A stretch of DNA of 64,000 nt, from contig NZ_VSKM01000016.1 of assembly GCF_008086175.1 (NCBI RefSeq), positions 1 to 64,000 on the forward strand, written 5' to 3'. The notes under the pieces are model-generated. The model was not told where the DNA came from. It made no database searches and was given only the letters and a program-made list of their open reading frames with translations. This stretch comes from Bizionia saleffrena. Its GTDB lineage: Bacteria; Bacteroidota; Bacteroidia; Flavobacteriales; Flavobacteriaceae. Within the stretch, counting starts at the first letter, position 1; each line of letters starts with the position of its first letter. Positions 1 to 7,872 of the stretch are shown here, one piece after another. The position numbers and the translations under genes were made by a program.

Positions 1-245
1 TTTTTCCATTGATGAAAAAACGAACCAAAAAAATCTAGGCTGATTTTAGTACGCTTGAAAACGGCGTAAAACCCTTATCGTGCGGATGGCAACCGCTGCA
101 CTAGGCCATCCTCCACTGCCAGCCGCTACAGCTTTTACTTGTTTTGCTACGCCTACGAAAAGTAGGCCATTTAAGATTTAGGTACAAATTAGATTGTAAA
201 ACGTTCTAATTGTGTTCAATGTCCACCCTTTAGGGTTGGGGTAAA
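1..245 (+). repeat. Dispersed hairpin-chain repeat A, copy 1 (left end cut by window)
   Basis: This copy is nearly identical to 4328-4575 and 8198-8443. It is a chain of short perfect hairpins: TTTTTC/GAAAAA at the start, GGATGGC (84-90)/GCCATCC (105-111), GCCTAC (151-156)/GTAGGC (162-167), AATTAGA (187-193)/TCTAATT (205-211), and a last stem CAATGTC/GACAT. Homology with the other copies stops at about 245, inside the last stem and just past the 3' end of the dehydrogenase gene. Such intergenic repeats are common in flavobacterial genomes; the function is unknown. Strand is assigned arbitrarily. Confidence 0.85.
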
Positions 246-269
246 GACATAGCGCTCTTCCTAATTAAA

Positions 270-1556
270 TTACAAACGACCCTCTGCATTTTCCAAAACC
301 CCTTTCACATCATAAACAATCCCCTTTTCGGCTTTCAGACTATTTAAATCGGCAGTTAAAAATTCGTTGTGCGCTACGGCTAGTACCACAGCTTCAAAAC
401 GACCTTTAGGCGGCGATTGTACGGTTTGTAATTGGTATTCGTGTTGCACGTGTGCTGGAGAGGCTAGCGGATCGTAAATAGTAACCGTCATTCCGTAGGT
501 TTCTAATTCACGAACCACATCTACCACTTTTGTGTTGCGCACATCGGGGCAGTTTTCTTTAAAAGTTATACCAAGCATTAACACGTTAGCGCCTTTTACT
601 TTTACATCGTTTGCCAGCATTAATTTCACAACTTCTGAGGCGACATAAGCCCCCATAGAATCGTTCATTCGGCGCCCTGCCAATATAATTTCGGGGTGAT
701 ACCCTACTTCTTGTGCTTTTTGCGCCAAGTAATACGGGTCGACACCAATACAATGTCCGCCCACTAACCCCGGTTTAAAGGGGAGGAAATTCCATTTCGT
801 CGCTGCCGCTTCCAGCACGTCGTTGGTATTGATCTCTAAACGGTTAAATATTTTTGCAAGCTCGTTAACAAAGGCAATATTAATATCGCGCTGTGCATTT
901 TCTATAACTTTCGCCGCTTCGGCCACTTTTATACTAGGTGCTAAATGCGTCCCAGCGGTAATCACACTCTTATAAAGGGCGTCTATTTGTTGGCCGGCCT
1001 CTGGAGTCGATCCAGAAGTGACTTTTAATATTTTGTCTACCGTGTGCTCTTTATCTCCCGGATTAATACGCTCTGGAGAATAGCCGGCAAAAAAATCGGT
1101 GTTAAAGGTTAAGCCGCTAAACTCTTCTAACACAGGAATGCATTCCTCTTCGGTCGCCCCAGGGTACACCGTAGATTCGTAAATAACGGTATCTCCTTTT
1201 TTTAGCACTTTACCTACCGTTTCACTCGCCTTAAATAAGGGCGTTAAATCGGGCCTGTTATTTTTATCTACGGGTGTAGGCACCGTAATAATATAATGCG
1301 TACAAGAAGCAATATGCTCTAGGGTGGTGGTACAGTATAATCCCGTCGCACCGTCCTCTTGCAATAGTGCCTCTGGGTCACTTACAGAAACGGCTTTTAA
1401 AACGGTATCTTCTACTTCTAAAGTACTGTCTGTACCGTGCTGCAATTCTAAAACGCGGGCGCTGTTAATATCAAACCCAATAACCGCATATTTCGTTGCA
1501 AACAATCGTGCTACTGGTAAGCCCACATAACCTAAACCTATTATAGCTATTCTCAT
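270..1556 (-). CDS. Nucleotide-sugar dehydrogenase, TviB/VipA-like (UDP-HexNAc 6-dehydrogenase)
   Basis: A 428-aa protein of the UDP-glucose/GDP-mannose dehydrogenase family. It oxidises C6 of a UDP-N-acetylhexosamine to the uronic acid, using NAD in the cytoplasm, for surface polysaccharide. The N-terminal Rossmann motif GLGYVG is at residues 7-12. The catalytic Cys269 sits in GGHCIGVDPYYL, and the C-terminal UDP-binding part contains GITFKENCPDVRNTK. The overall sequence is closer to TviB/WbpA than to UDP-glucose dehydrogenase, so UDP-GalNAc or UDP-GlcNAc is the likely substrate. It lies downstream of the WecA-like transferase on the same strand, with 76 nt between them. The partner epimerase expected for TviB is not in the window and may lie beyond position 1. 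Confidence 0.9.
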   Translation of the reverse strand: MRIAIIGLGYVGLPVARLFATKYAVIGFDINSARVLELQHGTDSTLEVEDTVLKAVSVSDPEALLQEDGATGLYCTTTLEHIASCTHYIITVPTPVDKNNRPDLTPLFKASETVGKVLKKGDTVIYESTVYPGATEEECIPVLEEFSGLTFNTDFFAGYSPERINPGDKEHTVDKILKVTSGSTPEAGQQIDALYKSVITAGTHLAPSIKVAEAAKVIENAQRDINIAFVNELAKIFNRLEINTNDVLEAAATKWNFLPFKPGLVGGHCIGVDPYYLAQKAQEVGYHPEIILAGRRMNDSMGAYVASEVVKLMLANDVKVKGANVLMLGITFKENCPDVRNTKVVDVVRELETYGMTVTIYDPLASPAHVQHEYQLQTVQSPPKGRFEAVVLAVAHNEFLTADLNSLKAEKGIVYDVKGVLENAEGRL

Positions 1557-1632
1557 AGTTGTGATGTCATCGTTTTAATTTTATTTTATGTTGAAGTAAT
1601 CGCGGTTAGTACTGCCCTCGGTAGCCATCGTA

Positions 1633-2799
1633 TTATAAACCTGGTAACCCAACACTAAACTTTCCGTCGTTAAGGTGTACTGTAAACGGCAGTAGTAATA
1701 ATACCATAGCGACAGGAAGCATAATGGCGAAAGCCGTATGTATGGGTAAATCGTTAAGTGCAAAGGCTAAAACAGTAACCATAAGGGTGTACACCGAAAT
1801 AAACACGGTGGCCCATTTGTGAGGCAATCCAAGATCTATTAAACGGTGGTGAATATGGCATCTATCGGCCGAAAACGGACTGCGTTTATTTCTAATACGA
1901 ATGCAAAAGACCCGTAAGGTATCTATTAACGGATAGGAGAGTAAGGCCAAAACAAACACGGGTGCATTTTTAAACACAAGCATTTCGGGTTGTTGAGCGC
2001 TAAGTTCTAAATATAAAATAATTTGAAAGGCGAGTACAAAACCAACGACCATAGAACCGGTGTCGCCTAAAAAAATTTTCCGACGCAATGAAAAATTATA
2101 AATCAAAAAACCGACCAACGCTCCTACCAGTGATAAGGAGATAAGACTATAAAAAAAGTAGTCACTATAAAAGAAAACCAACGCCATAACCATCGAAATT
2201 AAGGTTCCTAATGCTCCGGCTAAACCATCGATCCCATCAATTAAATTGTAGGCATTAATGATTAAAACAATAACAAACACAGAAAAACCTATAGCAAAAA
2301 GCACGGGAAGTTGCTGTATACCAAAAAGCCCTCCAAAGGAATCAATGTGTATGTTGGTTCCTAAAACAAACAGGAAAGCGATAAGCAGCTGAAAAAAGAA
2401 TTTTCGGCGTGGGGCAATGGTCATAATATCATCAGAAACACCAACTAATAAAAGCATCAATACCAAAATATTAAATATTACTAAATCGATTAACTGACTA
2501 TAATTAGCGAATAAAACAGCGGCGACGTTTGCCGTTAAGAGAAAGCCGGTAAAAACACCTATACCACCAAGAGTAGGGACAATACCTTTATGGGAGGTGC
2601 GCTCATTGGGTTGCGCCGTTAAATTTTTCTTTTTACTGATTAAGATCACTTTTGGCATCACGATTACGGTGACGACCAAAGAAAATAATAAGGTACAACA
2701 AGCAGATAACAGCTTGAACTCAACTAAAAAAGCGGTAACCTCTGAGTGGCTCTTGGGAAACGTTTCTAAAATCATTGATAAGGGATTGTGTGTTATCAC
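1633..2799 (-). CDS. Polyprenyl-phosphate phosphosugar transferase (WecA/TagO-like)
   Basis: A 388-aa polytopic membrane protein of the MraY/WecA family. It transfers a sugar-1-phosphate from a UDP-sugar to undecaprenyl phosphate and so starts synthesis of a lipid-linked polysaccharide. The family motifs are visible: TLGGIGVF near residue 76, NAYNLIDGIDGLAGALG with the metal-binding Asp residues, FLGDTGSMVVGF, and the C-terminal HIHHRLIDLGL. About ten hydrophobic segments span the length. The sugar specificity (GlcNAc, GalNAc or other) cannot be told from sequence. It lies behind an UpxY antiterminator and a 0.7-kb leader, and before the sugar dehydrogenase. The C-terminal end after the last membrane segment is short. 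Confidence 0.9.
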   Translation of the reverse strand: MITHNPLSMILETFPKSHSEVTAFLVEFKLLSACCTLLFSLVVTVIVMPKVILISKKKNLTAQPNERTSHKGIVPTLGGIGVFTGFLLTANVAAVLFANYSQLIDLVIFNILVLMLLLVGVSDDIMTIAPRRKFFFQLLIAFLFVLGTNIHIDSFGGLFGIQQLPVLFAIGFSVFVIVLIINAYNLIDGIDGLAGALGTLISMVMALVFFYSDYFFYSLISLSLVGALVGFLIYNFSLRRKIFLGDTGSMVVGFVLAFQIILYLELSAQQPEMLVFKNAPVFVLALLSYPLIDTLRVFCIRIRNKRSPFSADRCHIHHRLIDLGLPHKWATVFISVYTLMVTVLAFALNDLPIHTAFAIMLPVAMVLLLLPFTVHLNDGKFSVGLPGL

Positions 2800-3506
2800 G
2801 GTAGCGATGTGTTAATTAAGTAAGCGGTAATAAGCGTATTTACGACTAAGGGTTAACATAAATGCGCTGGTATGTGGAGCACCGTAGGTAAGGACGGCAC
2901 AACGAATCGTTAATAATATAAGCTGGTTTAATACTAATTTCAATACAAAAGTGATAGGTGTAAGTAAAACGTTTAAAAGACGACTATTTCTTGAAATAGG
3001 ATGTTAAAAACGAAACATCGTAACGTATTTAACGACATACTGTTTTTCTAGGTCTCTTTAATTTTGAATTATAGATCGGGTTTATTAGCGTCTTTCTTTA
3101 AGGTTAGAATTCTAATGCTGTCTTCACACTTTTAAAAGCCCACACCTTAATAATGGCGCTATAATAGGTCGAAAAACTGCGCTATAACCATGGCTTCGCC
3201 GTCACTTGTTACATAACAAATGCCCGAAAAAGAGGCTCAATAAAGCACATAACGGTGCCTTAAAAGAAACCCAATCCTAACCACTGAAAGTTAAAACGAT
3301 TGTAGGGTTGAAAAATAAGTGCGCTTTCCCTAATGAAAACAACGACGTTATCATTAGAAAAACAAAAAACTAGAGTTAGGGAAGAAGGAGGGATAAATTA
3401 GGTAGGATAGTCTACAGCGATGAGTACTATTACTAATTTACTTCTTGCGATTTTTAGTTGAAATCTTACTATTTTTTCACTGCAATGGTTTAAAAAAACG
3501 TGTGGT
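2800..3506 (-). other. Long untranslated interval between antiterminator and polysaccharide genes
   Basis: About 700 nt with no supported gene on either strand. In other Bacteroidota, UpxY proteins are encoded at the head of the polysaccharide operon they control and act in the long leader that follows, which is the arrangement here. I found no convincing terminator or -7 element by eye. An RNA-level role as antitermination leader is inference from position. Confidence 0.4.
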
Positions 3507-3989
3507 TTATTGATTAATTTGCAATTTTACAACAAATCCCACAGACCTCAAAACAACCCAAAGGTTATTTTTGGTAGTTTTTACAATAGTTCCTTCTTGA
3601 TTTTCTAGACCAAAGGTATCTAATTGAAGTGTTTCGCCTGGTGTAAATGTTTCTACTGTATGCGAGGTAATATTCGGCGTTTCTAATATGGATTTTAAAT
3701 GCGCTATTTCTACATCTCTTACAATACCAGCCTCCCCTTGATCGTACAAATACCGCATGGTGAAAGGGATGTCGAAAACCCTGTTACGTTCTTTTTCTGT
3801 AGCGTGAATAAAGACCATTCGCGGCAATAAAGGGACTTCTATTTTTTTCTTACGATCGCTCCAAACACGTTCTTCAATGCGCGTGGGACAAAACGCCACG
3901 ATATCCTCACTCCAAGCGTTAATGCGCTTTTCAACCTTCTTCTCGTGATTGAGTTTCACATATAAAACAAACCATTTTTTCTCCAGCAT
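3507..3989 (-). CDS. UpxY family transcription antiterminator (NusG-like)
   Basis: A 160-aa NusG paralogue. The N-terminal NGN domain (about residues 4-100) begins with KKWFVLYVKLNHEKKVEKRI and holds the typical LLPRMVFIHATEKER segment. A KOW-like part follows at about 117-155 (QEGTIVKTTKNNLWVVLRSVGF). It binds RNA polymerase and allows read-through of its own polysaccharide operon; members are operon-specific. It is first in a minus-strand set followed by a 0.7-kb leader, the WecA-like transferase and the sugar dehydrogenase. Compared with housekeeping NusG it is shorter and divergent. The upstream side is bounded by repeats. Confidence 0.88.
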   Translation of the reverse strand: MLEKKWFVLYVKLNHEKKVEKRINAWSEDIVAFCPTRIEERVWSDRKKKIEVPLLPRMVFIHATEKERNRVFDIPFTMRYLYDQGEAGIVRDVEIAHLKSILETPNITSHTVETFTPGETLQLDTFGLENQEGTIVKTTKNNLWVVLRSVGFVVKLQINQ

Positions 3990-4257
3990 TTAGTACGCAT
4001 TTAGGGTTATCAATCGTAACGTAAAAATAGGACTAATCGCTTTCATAGCAATAACTAACATTATATCATTTACGTATTATCCGTAGGCGGAGTGCTAAGT
4101 AACCAGAAATTAATGGGTTAAAAGAGGTGAATCCCAAACTAACGGTTGCTTCTGGCCGCTGGCCGCTGTGTTTCAAAATAAGCACTCCCCGCAGAAATAC
4201 TCATCGAGAAACACAGTATGCAACACGCAGTGCAACACAATTAAAACCACTGCCTTT
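3990..4257. other. Intergenic stretch between the antiterminator and repeat A
   Basis: No gene, hairpin or promoter could be supported here. An open frame starting near 4127 runs into repeat A and has no protein-like composition, so it was not called. Confidence 0.5.
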
Positions 4258-4592
4258 TAAAAACTATTCACTTCTCGTTTATCACAACATTCTAATTCCT
4301 ATTAATCAATTAGTCTTTCTAATGTTCATTTTTTCCATTGATGAAAAAACGAACCAAAAAAATCTAGGCTGATTTTAGTACGCTTGAAAACGGCGTAAAA
4401 CCCTTATCGTGCGGATGGCAACCGCTCCGCTAGGCCATCCTCCACTGCCAGCCGCTGCAGCTTTTACTTGTTTTGCTACGCCTACGAAAAGTAGGCCATT
4501 TCAGATTTAGGTTCTAATTAGATTTTAAAACGTTCTAATTACGTTCAATGTCCTCCCTTTAGGGTCGGGGTAAAGACATTGAGATAGGCACT
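4258..4592 (+). repeat. Repeat A, copy 2 (with its left flank)
   Basis: Matches copy 3 from 8128 onward, including the left flank with ATTAG-TCTTT-CTAAT just before the core. The core hairpins are the same as in copy 1. The loop inside GGATGGC/GCCATCC differs between all three copies while the stem is unchanged. The last hairpin is CAATGTC...GACATTG (4546-4581), where copy 3 has CAATTTC...GAAATTG: a paired change that keeps the stem. It is followed directly by the tandem repeat B array. Confidence 0.85.
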
Positions 4593-4650
4593 ATTTAAAC
4601 CACAATCAAAACCATTCTAAAAAGTAAAGAAAACCATCTAATCAGGTTCA

Positions 4651-4870
4651 AATGCTGACCCCGGCCTATCGAGCATCTATCGTAAAATTTGAAATGAAGG
4701 CACCGTAAAATTTTAGGCTGTTTGAGCTATCAAAACGTATGAATTGATAACAGATCTCTCCAGCGAGTTCCTAAAATTTAGGGGCCGAATGATAAATTTA
4801 GATAGAGGGTCGTAAGCCTAGACTTTTTTGTTTCTTTTTTGGGCAATGCAAAAAAGAAAAAGAATAATAA
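4651..4870 (+). repeat. Repeat B, unit 1
   Basis: A unit of about 220 bp, near-identical to 4961-5180, 5290-5509 and 8535-8749. It has nested complementary segments: CTATC (4677-4681)/GATAG (4801-4805) with AAATTT/AAATTT (4685-4690, 4794-4799) outside, and AAATTTTAGG (4708-4717)/CCTAAAATTT (4770-4779) inside. An 11-bp hairpin TTTCTTTTTTG (4831-4841)/CAAAAAAGAAA (4849-4859) with loop GGCAATG closes the right end. It looks like a folded RNA or a small non-autonomous element, not a coding unit. Confidence 0.85.
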
Positions 4871-4960
4871 GCCAGATCAATCTTAAAGCACCAGCACACT
4901 CTATTTAAATCAAAATTAAAACAATTATAAAAAGTAAAGAAAAACATCTAATTATATTCA

Positions 4961-5180
4961 AATGCTGACCCCGGCCTATCGAGGATCTATCGTAAAATTT
5001 GAAATGAAGGCACCGTAAAATTTTAGGCTGTTTGAGCTAACAAAACGTATGAATTGATAACAGATCTCTCCAGCGAGTTCCTAAAATTTAGGGGCCGAAT
5101 GATAAATTTAGATAGAGGGTCGTAAGCCTAGACTTTTTTGTTTCTTTTTTGGGCAATGCAAAAAAGAAAAAGAATAATAA
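4961..5180 (+). repeat. Repeat B, unit 2
   Basis: Same organisation as unit 1, with very few base changes (for example GAGCATC to GAGGATC near the left end). It is joined to unit 1 by a 90-bp connector that also recurs at 5510-5600. With units 1 and 3 it makes a tandem array with a period of about 310-330 bp. Confidence 0.85.
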
Positions 5181-5289
5181 ATAAAAACACTTTATCGAAA
5201 CGGTATCAATCTTAAAGCACCAGCACACACTATTTGAACCACAATCAAAACAATTCTAAAAAGTAAAGAAAACCATCTAATTATATTCA

Positions 5290-5509
5290 AATGCTGACCC
5301 CGGCCTATCGCCGATCTATCGTAAAATTTGAAATGAAGGCACCGTAAAATTTTAGGCTGTTTGAGCTAACAAAAATTAGGAATTAATAACAGATCACTCC
5401 AGCGAGTTCCTAAAATTTAGGGGCAGAATGATAAATTTAGATAGAGGGTCGTAAGCCTAGACTTTTTTGTTTCTTTTTTGGGCAATGCAAAAAAGAAAAA
5501 GAATAATAA
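5290..5509 (+). repeat. Repeat B, unit 3
   Basis: Third tandem unit. It carries the variant central part (AAAAATTAGGAATTAATAAC) that is shared with the distant unit 4 at 8535 and differs from units 1 and 2. This suggests exchange or copying between the two ends of the accessory stretch. The terminal 11-bp hairpin with loop GGCAATG is intact. Confidence 0.85.
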
Positions 5510-5597
5510 GCCAGATCAATCTTAAAGCACCAGCACACACTATTTGAACCAAAATCAAAACCATTATAAAAAGTAAAGAAAATTATCTAATTACGTT

Positions 5598-5650
5598 CAA
5601 TTTCCTCCCTTTAGGGTTGGGGTAAAGACATTGAGATAGGCACTATTTAA
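5598..5650 (+). repeat. Short hairpin repeat C (stand-alone copy)
   Basis: CAATTTC...GACATTG (5598-5633) around CCCTTTAGGG. Here one arm has the T variant and the other the C variant, so one pair is mismatched. The following GAGATAGGCACTA tail and the AACCACAATCA connector are the same as after repeat A copy 2. It ends the tandem array. Confidence 0.75.
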
Positions 5651-5807
5651 ACCACAATCACGAAGTGAACCACAATCAAAAATCAGTCACTTTTAAAAGC
5701 CTATTTCTACCTTGCGAGATATAGAATCCCTCCAATAAAGATGCCACAAACAACCGTTTTATATAATTATGCGAACAAGACCCTCGGAAGGCATATCACC
5801 ATAAATG

Positions 5808-6029
5808 TTAAACATACCGCTTTAGACCTGTAGATCCTTTTGAATTTACCATAGCGTCCACCTCATCAAATTCAAAACCCATATAATCGACGAATTCTCT
5901 TATAGTAACCAGCTGATGTTTTTCCTTATTTAAAAGTGTTTTTATCTTCTGAATAATCGTCCGCGCATAGCTCGCACTTCTATTCGTAATAATAGCAATC
6001 TCCTCTGGTGTTATTGTCAATTTTTTCAT
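5808..6029 (-). CDS. Small helix-turn-helix-like protein
   Basis: 73 aa, start MKKLTITPEEIAIITNRSAS. The first 45 residues read like a winged or plain helix-turn-helix (EEIAIITNRSASYARTIIQKIK), followed by VTIREFVDYMGFEFDEV. Similar short proteins occur widely in Bacteroidota as unnamed putative DNA-binding proteins, sometimes next to mobile or repeated DNA. A 6-bp inverted repeat CTATAC/GTATAG lies 22-39 nt upstream of the start and could be an operator. No partner gene is adjacent on this strand. The function is unknown; DNA binding is inferred from the motif pattern only. Confidence 0.6.
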   Translation of the reverse strand: MKKLTITPEEIAIITNRSASYARTIIQKIKTLLNKEKHQLVTIREFVDYMGFEFDEVDAMVNSKGSTGLKRYV

Positions 6030-6050
6030 AATCTGTTATTATACTTTGTG

Positions 6051-6068
6051 CTATACGTCTTTGTATAG
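6051..6068. promoter_or_regulatory. Inverted repeat upstream of the HTH-like gene
   Basis: CTATAC (6051-6056), six bases, GTATAG (6063-6068), located just upstream of the start at 6029. The position fits an operator for self-regulation. There is no independent support. Confidence 0.3.
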
Positions 6069-6803
6069 GCTTTCTCCACTATTTTATTTTTCTAAGTAAT
6101 TTGTATGTATTTCGTTTATATAAAATTAGAAAAAATAAACGCTATTACAAAACAAACTTATAAACATATTAAACTTCTTTAAACCTTGCTAAACAAAGCA
6201 TTACAGCCGATTAAACGCAAATAAACAAGTCAAACAACATATATTTATAACTAAATAATGAGTATCATTATTGGATGATACTAAAAATTAATGAATGTTT
6301 ATAAATGAGAGTTTAAGAATAGCTGCTGAAAACGTCAATTACAAAGTTTGAACCTAAAACATTGCACAAATTTTCTAAACCACCCTATTCTCGCCTCTAG
6401 CACCTCAATAATAGGAGTATTTAAATAAAGCCCCTCCGGAAACACTCTAAAAAAACCGGAAACCACCAATATAAGGGAGTTTCCAGAAACGCCCCACAAA
6501 CCTTAGATCCGCAAGAACCCCTTCATCAAAAGTGAGCCCGCGAAAACTACGCACCACTCTCCCCTATGGATACTCCATAGATACCCTATGGATAGTGTAT
6601 GGATAGTGTATGCAAACCCTAATACCGCAAAAAGGACTCTATAACACAAAAACAGCAGAAACCACCAAATAACAACATTATAACAGCCAGTAGCTAAAAT
6701 GTCGTAATACCACATGATCTTCGAATATTACCAACTTCCGAAAATTTCAACTATAACAATAAAGAACAACCGTAACACCAGAAAGTAAAATAACCTAAAT
6801 CAC
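6069..6803. other. AT-rich intergenic stretch
   Basis: No supported gene. It holds the Fur-box-like palindrome at 6254-6272 and a cluster of short repeats at about 6562-6625. In that cluster CTATGGATA occurs twice, GTGTATGGATA is repeated head to tail, and CTATGGA/TCCATAG forms a 7-bp inverted repeat. A minus-strand open frame across 6503-6715 has a Trp/Tyr-rich composition without a recognisable pattern and was not accepted. Confidence 0.5.
6254..6272. promoter_or_regulatory. 19-bp palindrome resembling a Fur box
   Basis: AATAATGA-GTA-TCATTATT is a perfect 8-bp inverted repeat with a 3-nt centre. It agrees at 15 of 19 positions with the classical proteobacterial Fur consensus GATAATGATAATCATTATC. 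No iron-uptake gene is close, and AT-rich DNA makes chance palindromes more likely, so the assignment is weak. Confidence 0.3.
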
Positions 6804-6914
6804 ACTCGATTAACTTTGTAAGTGAAAGAGATAGCGAATACCTCCGGGGTATTATTTTAAGTCTGCGCAACTTAAATCGTAAAGCTTTCAAAATTTATTT
6901 TTTTTTAATCGAGT
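6804..6914 (+). ncRNA. Candidate structured leader RNA upstream of the 249-aa gene
   Basis: Nested complementarity ends 29 nt before the start codon at 6943. The elements are: ACTCGATTAA (6804-6813)/TTAATCGAGT (6905-6914), a perfect 10-bp pair; TGAAAG (6823-6828)/CTTTCA (6885-6890); GCG (6834-6836)/CGT (6878-6880); then two hairpins inside, AATACC (6837-6842)/GGTATT (6848-6853) and TTTAAGT (6856-6862)/ACTTAAA (6870-6876). TAACTTTG at 6811-6818 matches a TAnnTTTG -7 element. If used, the RNA would start near 6825 and keep all but the outermost pair and perhaps the first bases of TGAAAG. I do not recognise the motif. Confidence 0.5.
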
Positions 6915-6942
6915 CTGATATAGATTCACAACACAAACAAGA

Positions 6943-7692
6943 ATGGCAAAATTAAAAAGCCTCTTAAAAATTGAAGGAACCTTAGATGGTATGACCTTCT
7001 ACAAAGGAAAAGATGGATATTTAGTACGCACAAAAGGCGGCATAAGTAAATCTAGAATCCAAAACGACCCCGCATTCATTAGAACACGGGAAAACGGGAC
7101 AGAGTTTGGCCATAGTGCCACTAGCGGAAAACAACTCAGGCATGCATTAACTGGATTATTAGTCGATGTTAAAGACGGAAGAATGACCTCTAGGCTGACG
7201 CAGACAATGAGTAGAGTTAAAAATCAAGATTTAATTTCTACGAGAGGAAATCGGAACGTCACGGTAGGTTTAACTACCGACCTAGGCAAAGAAGCTCTAA
7301 AAGCTTTCGATTTTAACAACAACGCACAATTAAATGCTGTGCTGTTAGCGGACTTTGATTTTGATACTACTACGGGAGAATTTTCAATTACTGATTTAAT
7401 TCCAAATCAGCACATTAGTGGCCCAGGAGGAGCTACGCACCTTAGTTTTTTATCGGCAGTTCTAAATTTAGACTTTGAGACAAACACTAAAGAGATCGCC
7501 TTGGGGAATACGGTGAATGTTCCTATAAACGGGACTACTGTTAATGTAAACTCCATTCCCACAGCTCTACCTACAGCTGCGGGCGCGGTTTTTTTCTTAG
7601 TAAAAATTTCTTTCTTTCAAGAAGTGAACAACATTCAGTACCCCTTGAATAATGGTGCTTATAATGTTCTTAAAATCATTGCTATCGAATAG
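6943..7692 (+). CDS. Uncharacterised Bacteroidota protein with conserved N-terminal FYKxKDGYLVRxKGG motif
   Basis: 249 aa, no signal peptide, no membrane segment. The N-terminal 70 residues follow a pattern I recall from unnamed, often multi-copy Bacteroidota proteins: MAKLKSLLKIEGTLDGMTFY, then DGYLVRTKGG, DPAFIRTRENGTEFG and ASGKQLR. The C-terminal part (about 100-249) is rich in short beta-like segments and ends with a hydrophobic FFLVKISFF stretch. It stands alone behind the structured leader and has its own strong terminator at 7716-7742. Repeats flank the gene on both sides. No function can be assigned; the basic N-terminus could bind nucleic acid, but this is speculation. Confidence 0.75.
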   Translation: MAKLKSLLKIEGTLDGMTFYKGKDGYLVRTKGGISKSRIQNDPAFIRTRENGTEFGHSATSGKQLRHALTGLLVDVKDGRMTSRLTQTMSRVKNQDLISTRGNRNVTVGLTTDLGKEALKAFDFNNNAQLNAVLLADFDFDTTTGEFSITDLIPNQHISGPGGATHLSFLSAVLNLDFETNTKEIALGNTVNVPINGTTVNVNSIPTALPTAAGAVFFLVKISFFQEVNNIQYPLNNGAYNVLKIIAIE

Positions 7693-7715
7693 AATATTAC
7701 TTTAAGGAATCCAGT

Positions 7716-7742
7716 AAAGAGAAGACATTATGTCTTCTCTTT
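7716..7742 (+). terminator. Intrinsic terminator after the 249-aa gene
   Basis: A 12-bp perfect stem, AAAGAGAAGACA paired with TGTCTTCTCTTT around a TTA loop, then a short run of T. It lies 24 nt after the stop codon at 7692. Confidence 0.85.
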
Positions 7743-7872
7743 TTTGTGTCGTAAATTATAAAAAAGAGTTAAACAATGAATACGCTGTATCACCATCACG
7801 TCGTTCCAAATAACACGCCACTCTAAAATTTATGAAGAAGTACGATAAACACGGAATACCGCAATTAGATAT

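Noticed and set aside
1581-1763. Minus-strand open frame overlapping the WecA-like gene end
   Set aside because: It is in another frame of a well-supported gene and has low-complexity Tyr-rich sequence.
4127-4372. Plus-strand open frame of 81 codons
   Set aside because: The end is translated repeat A and the start has no protein-like composition.
4592-5650. CRISPR array
   Set aside because: Three units of about 220 bp with near-identical connectors; no short repeat and spacer pattern, and no cas genes.
6503-6715. Minus-strand open frame of 70 codons
   Set aside because: Trp/Tyr/Leu-rich translation without signal, motif or start context; it lies over a cluster of short repeats.
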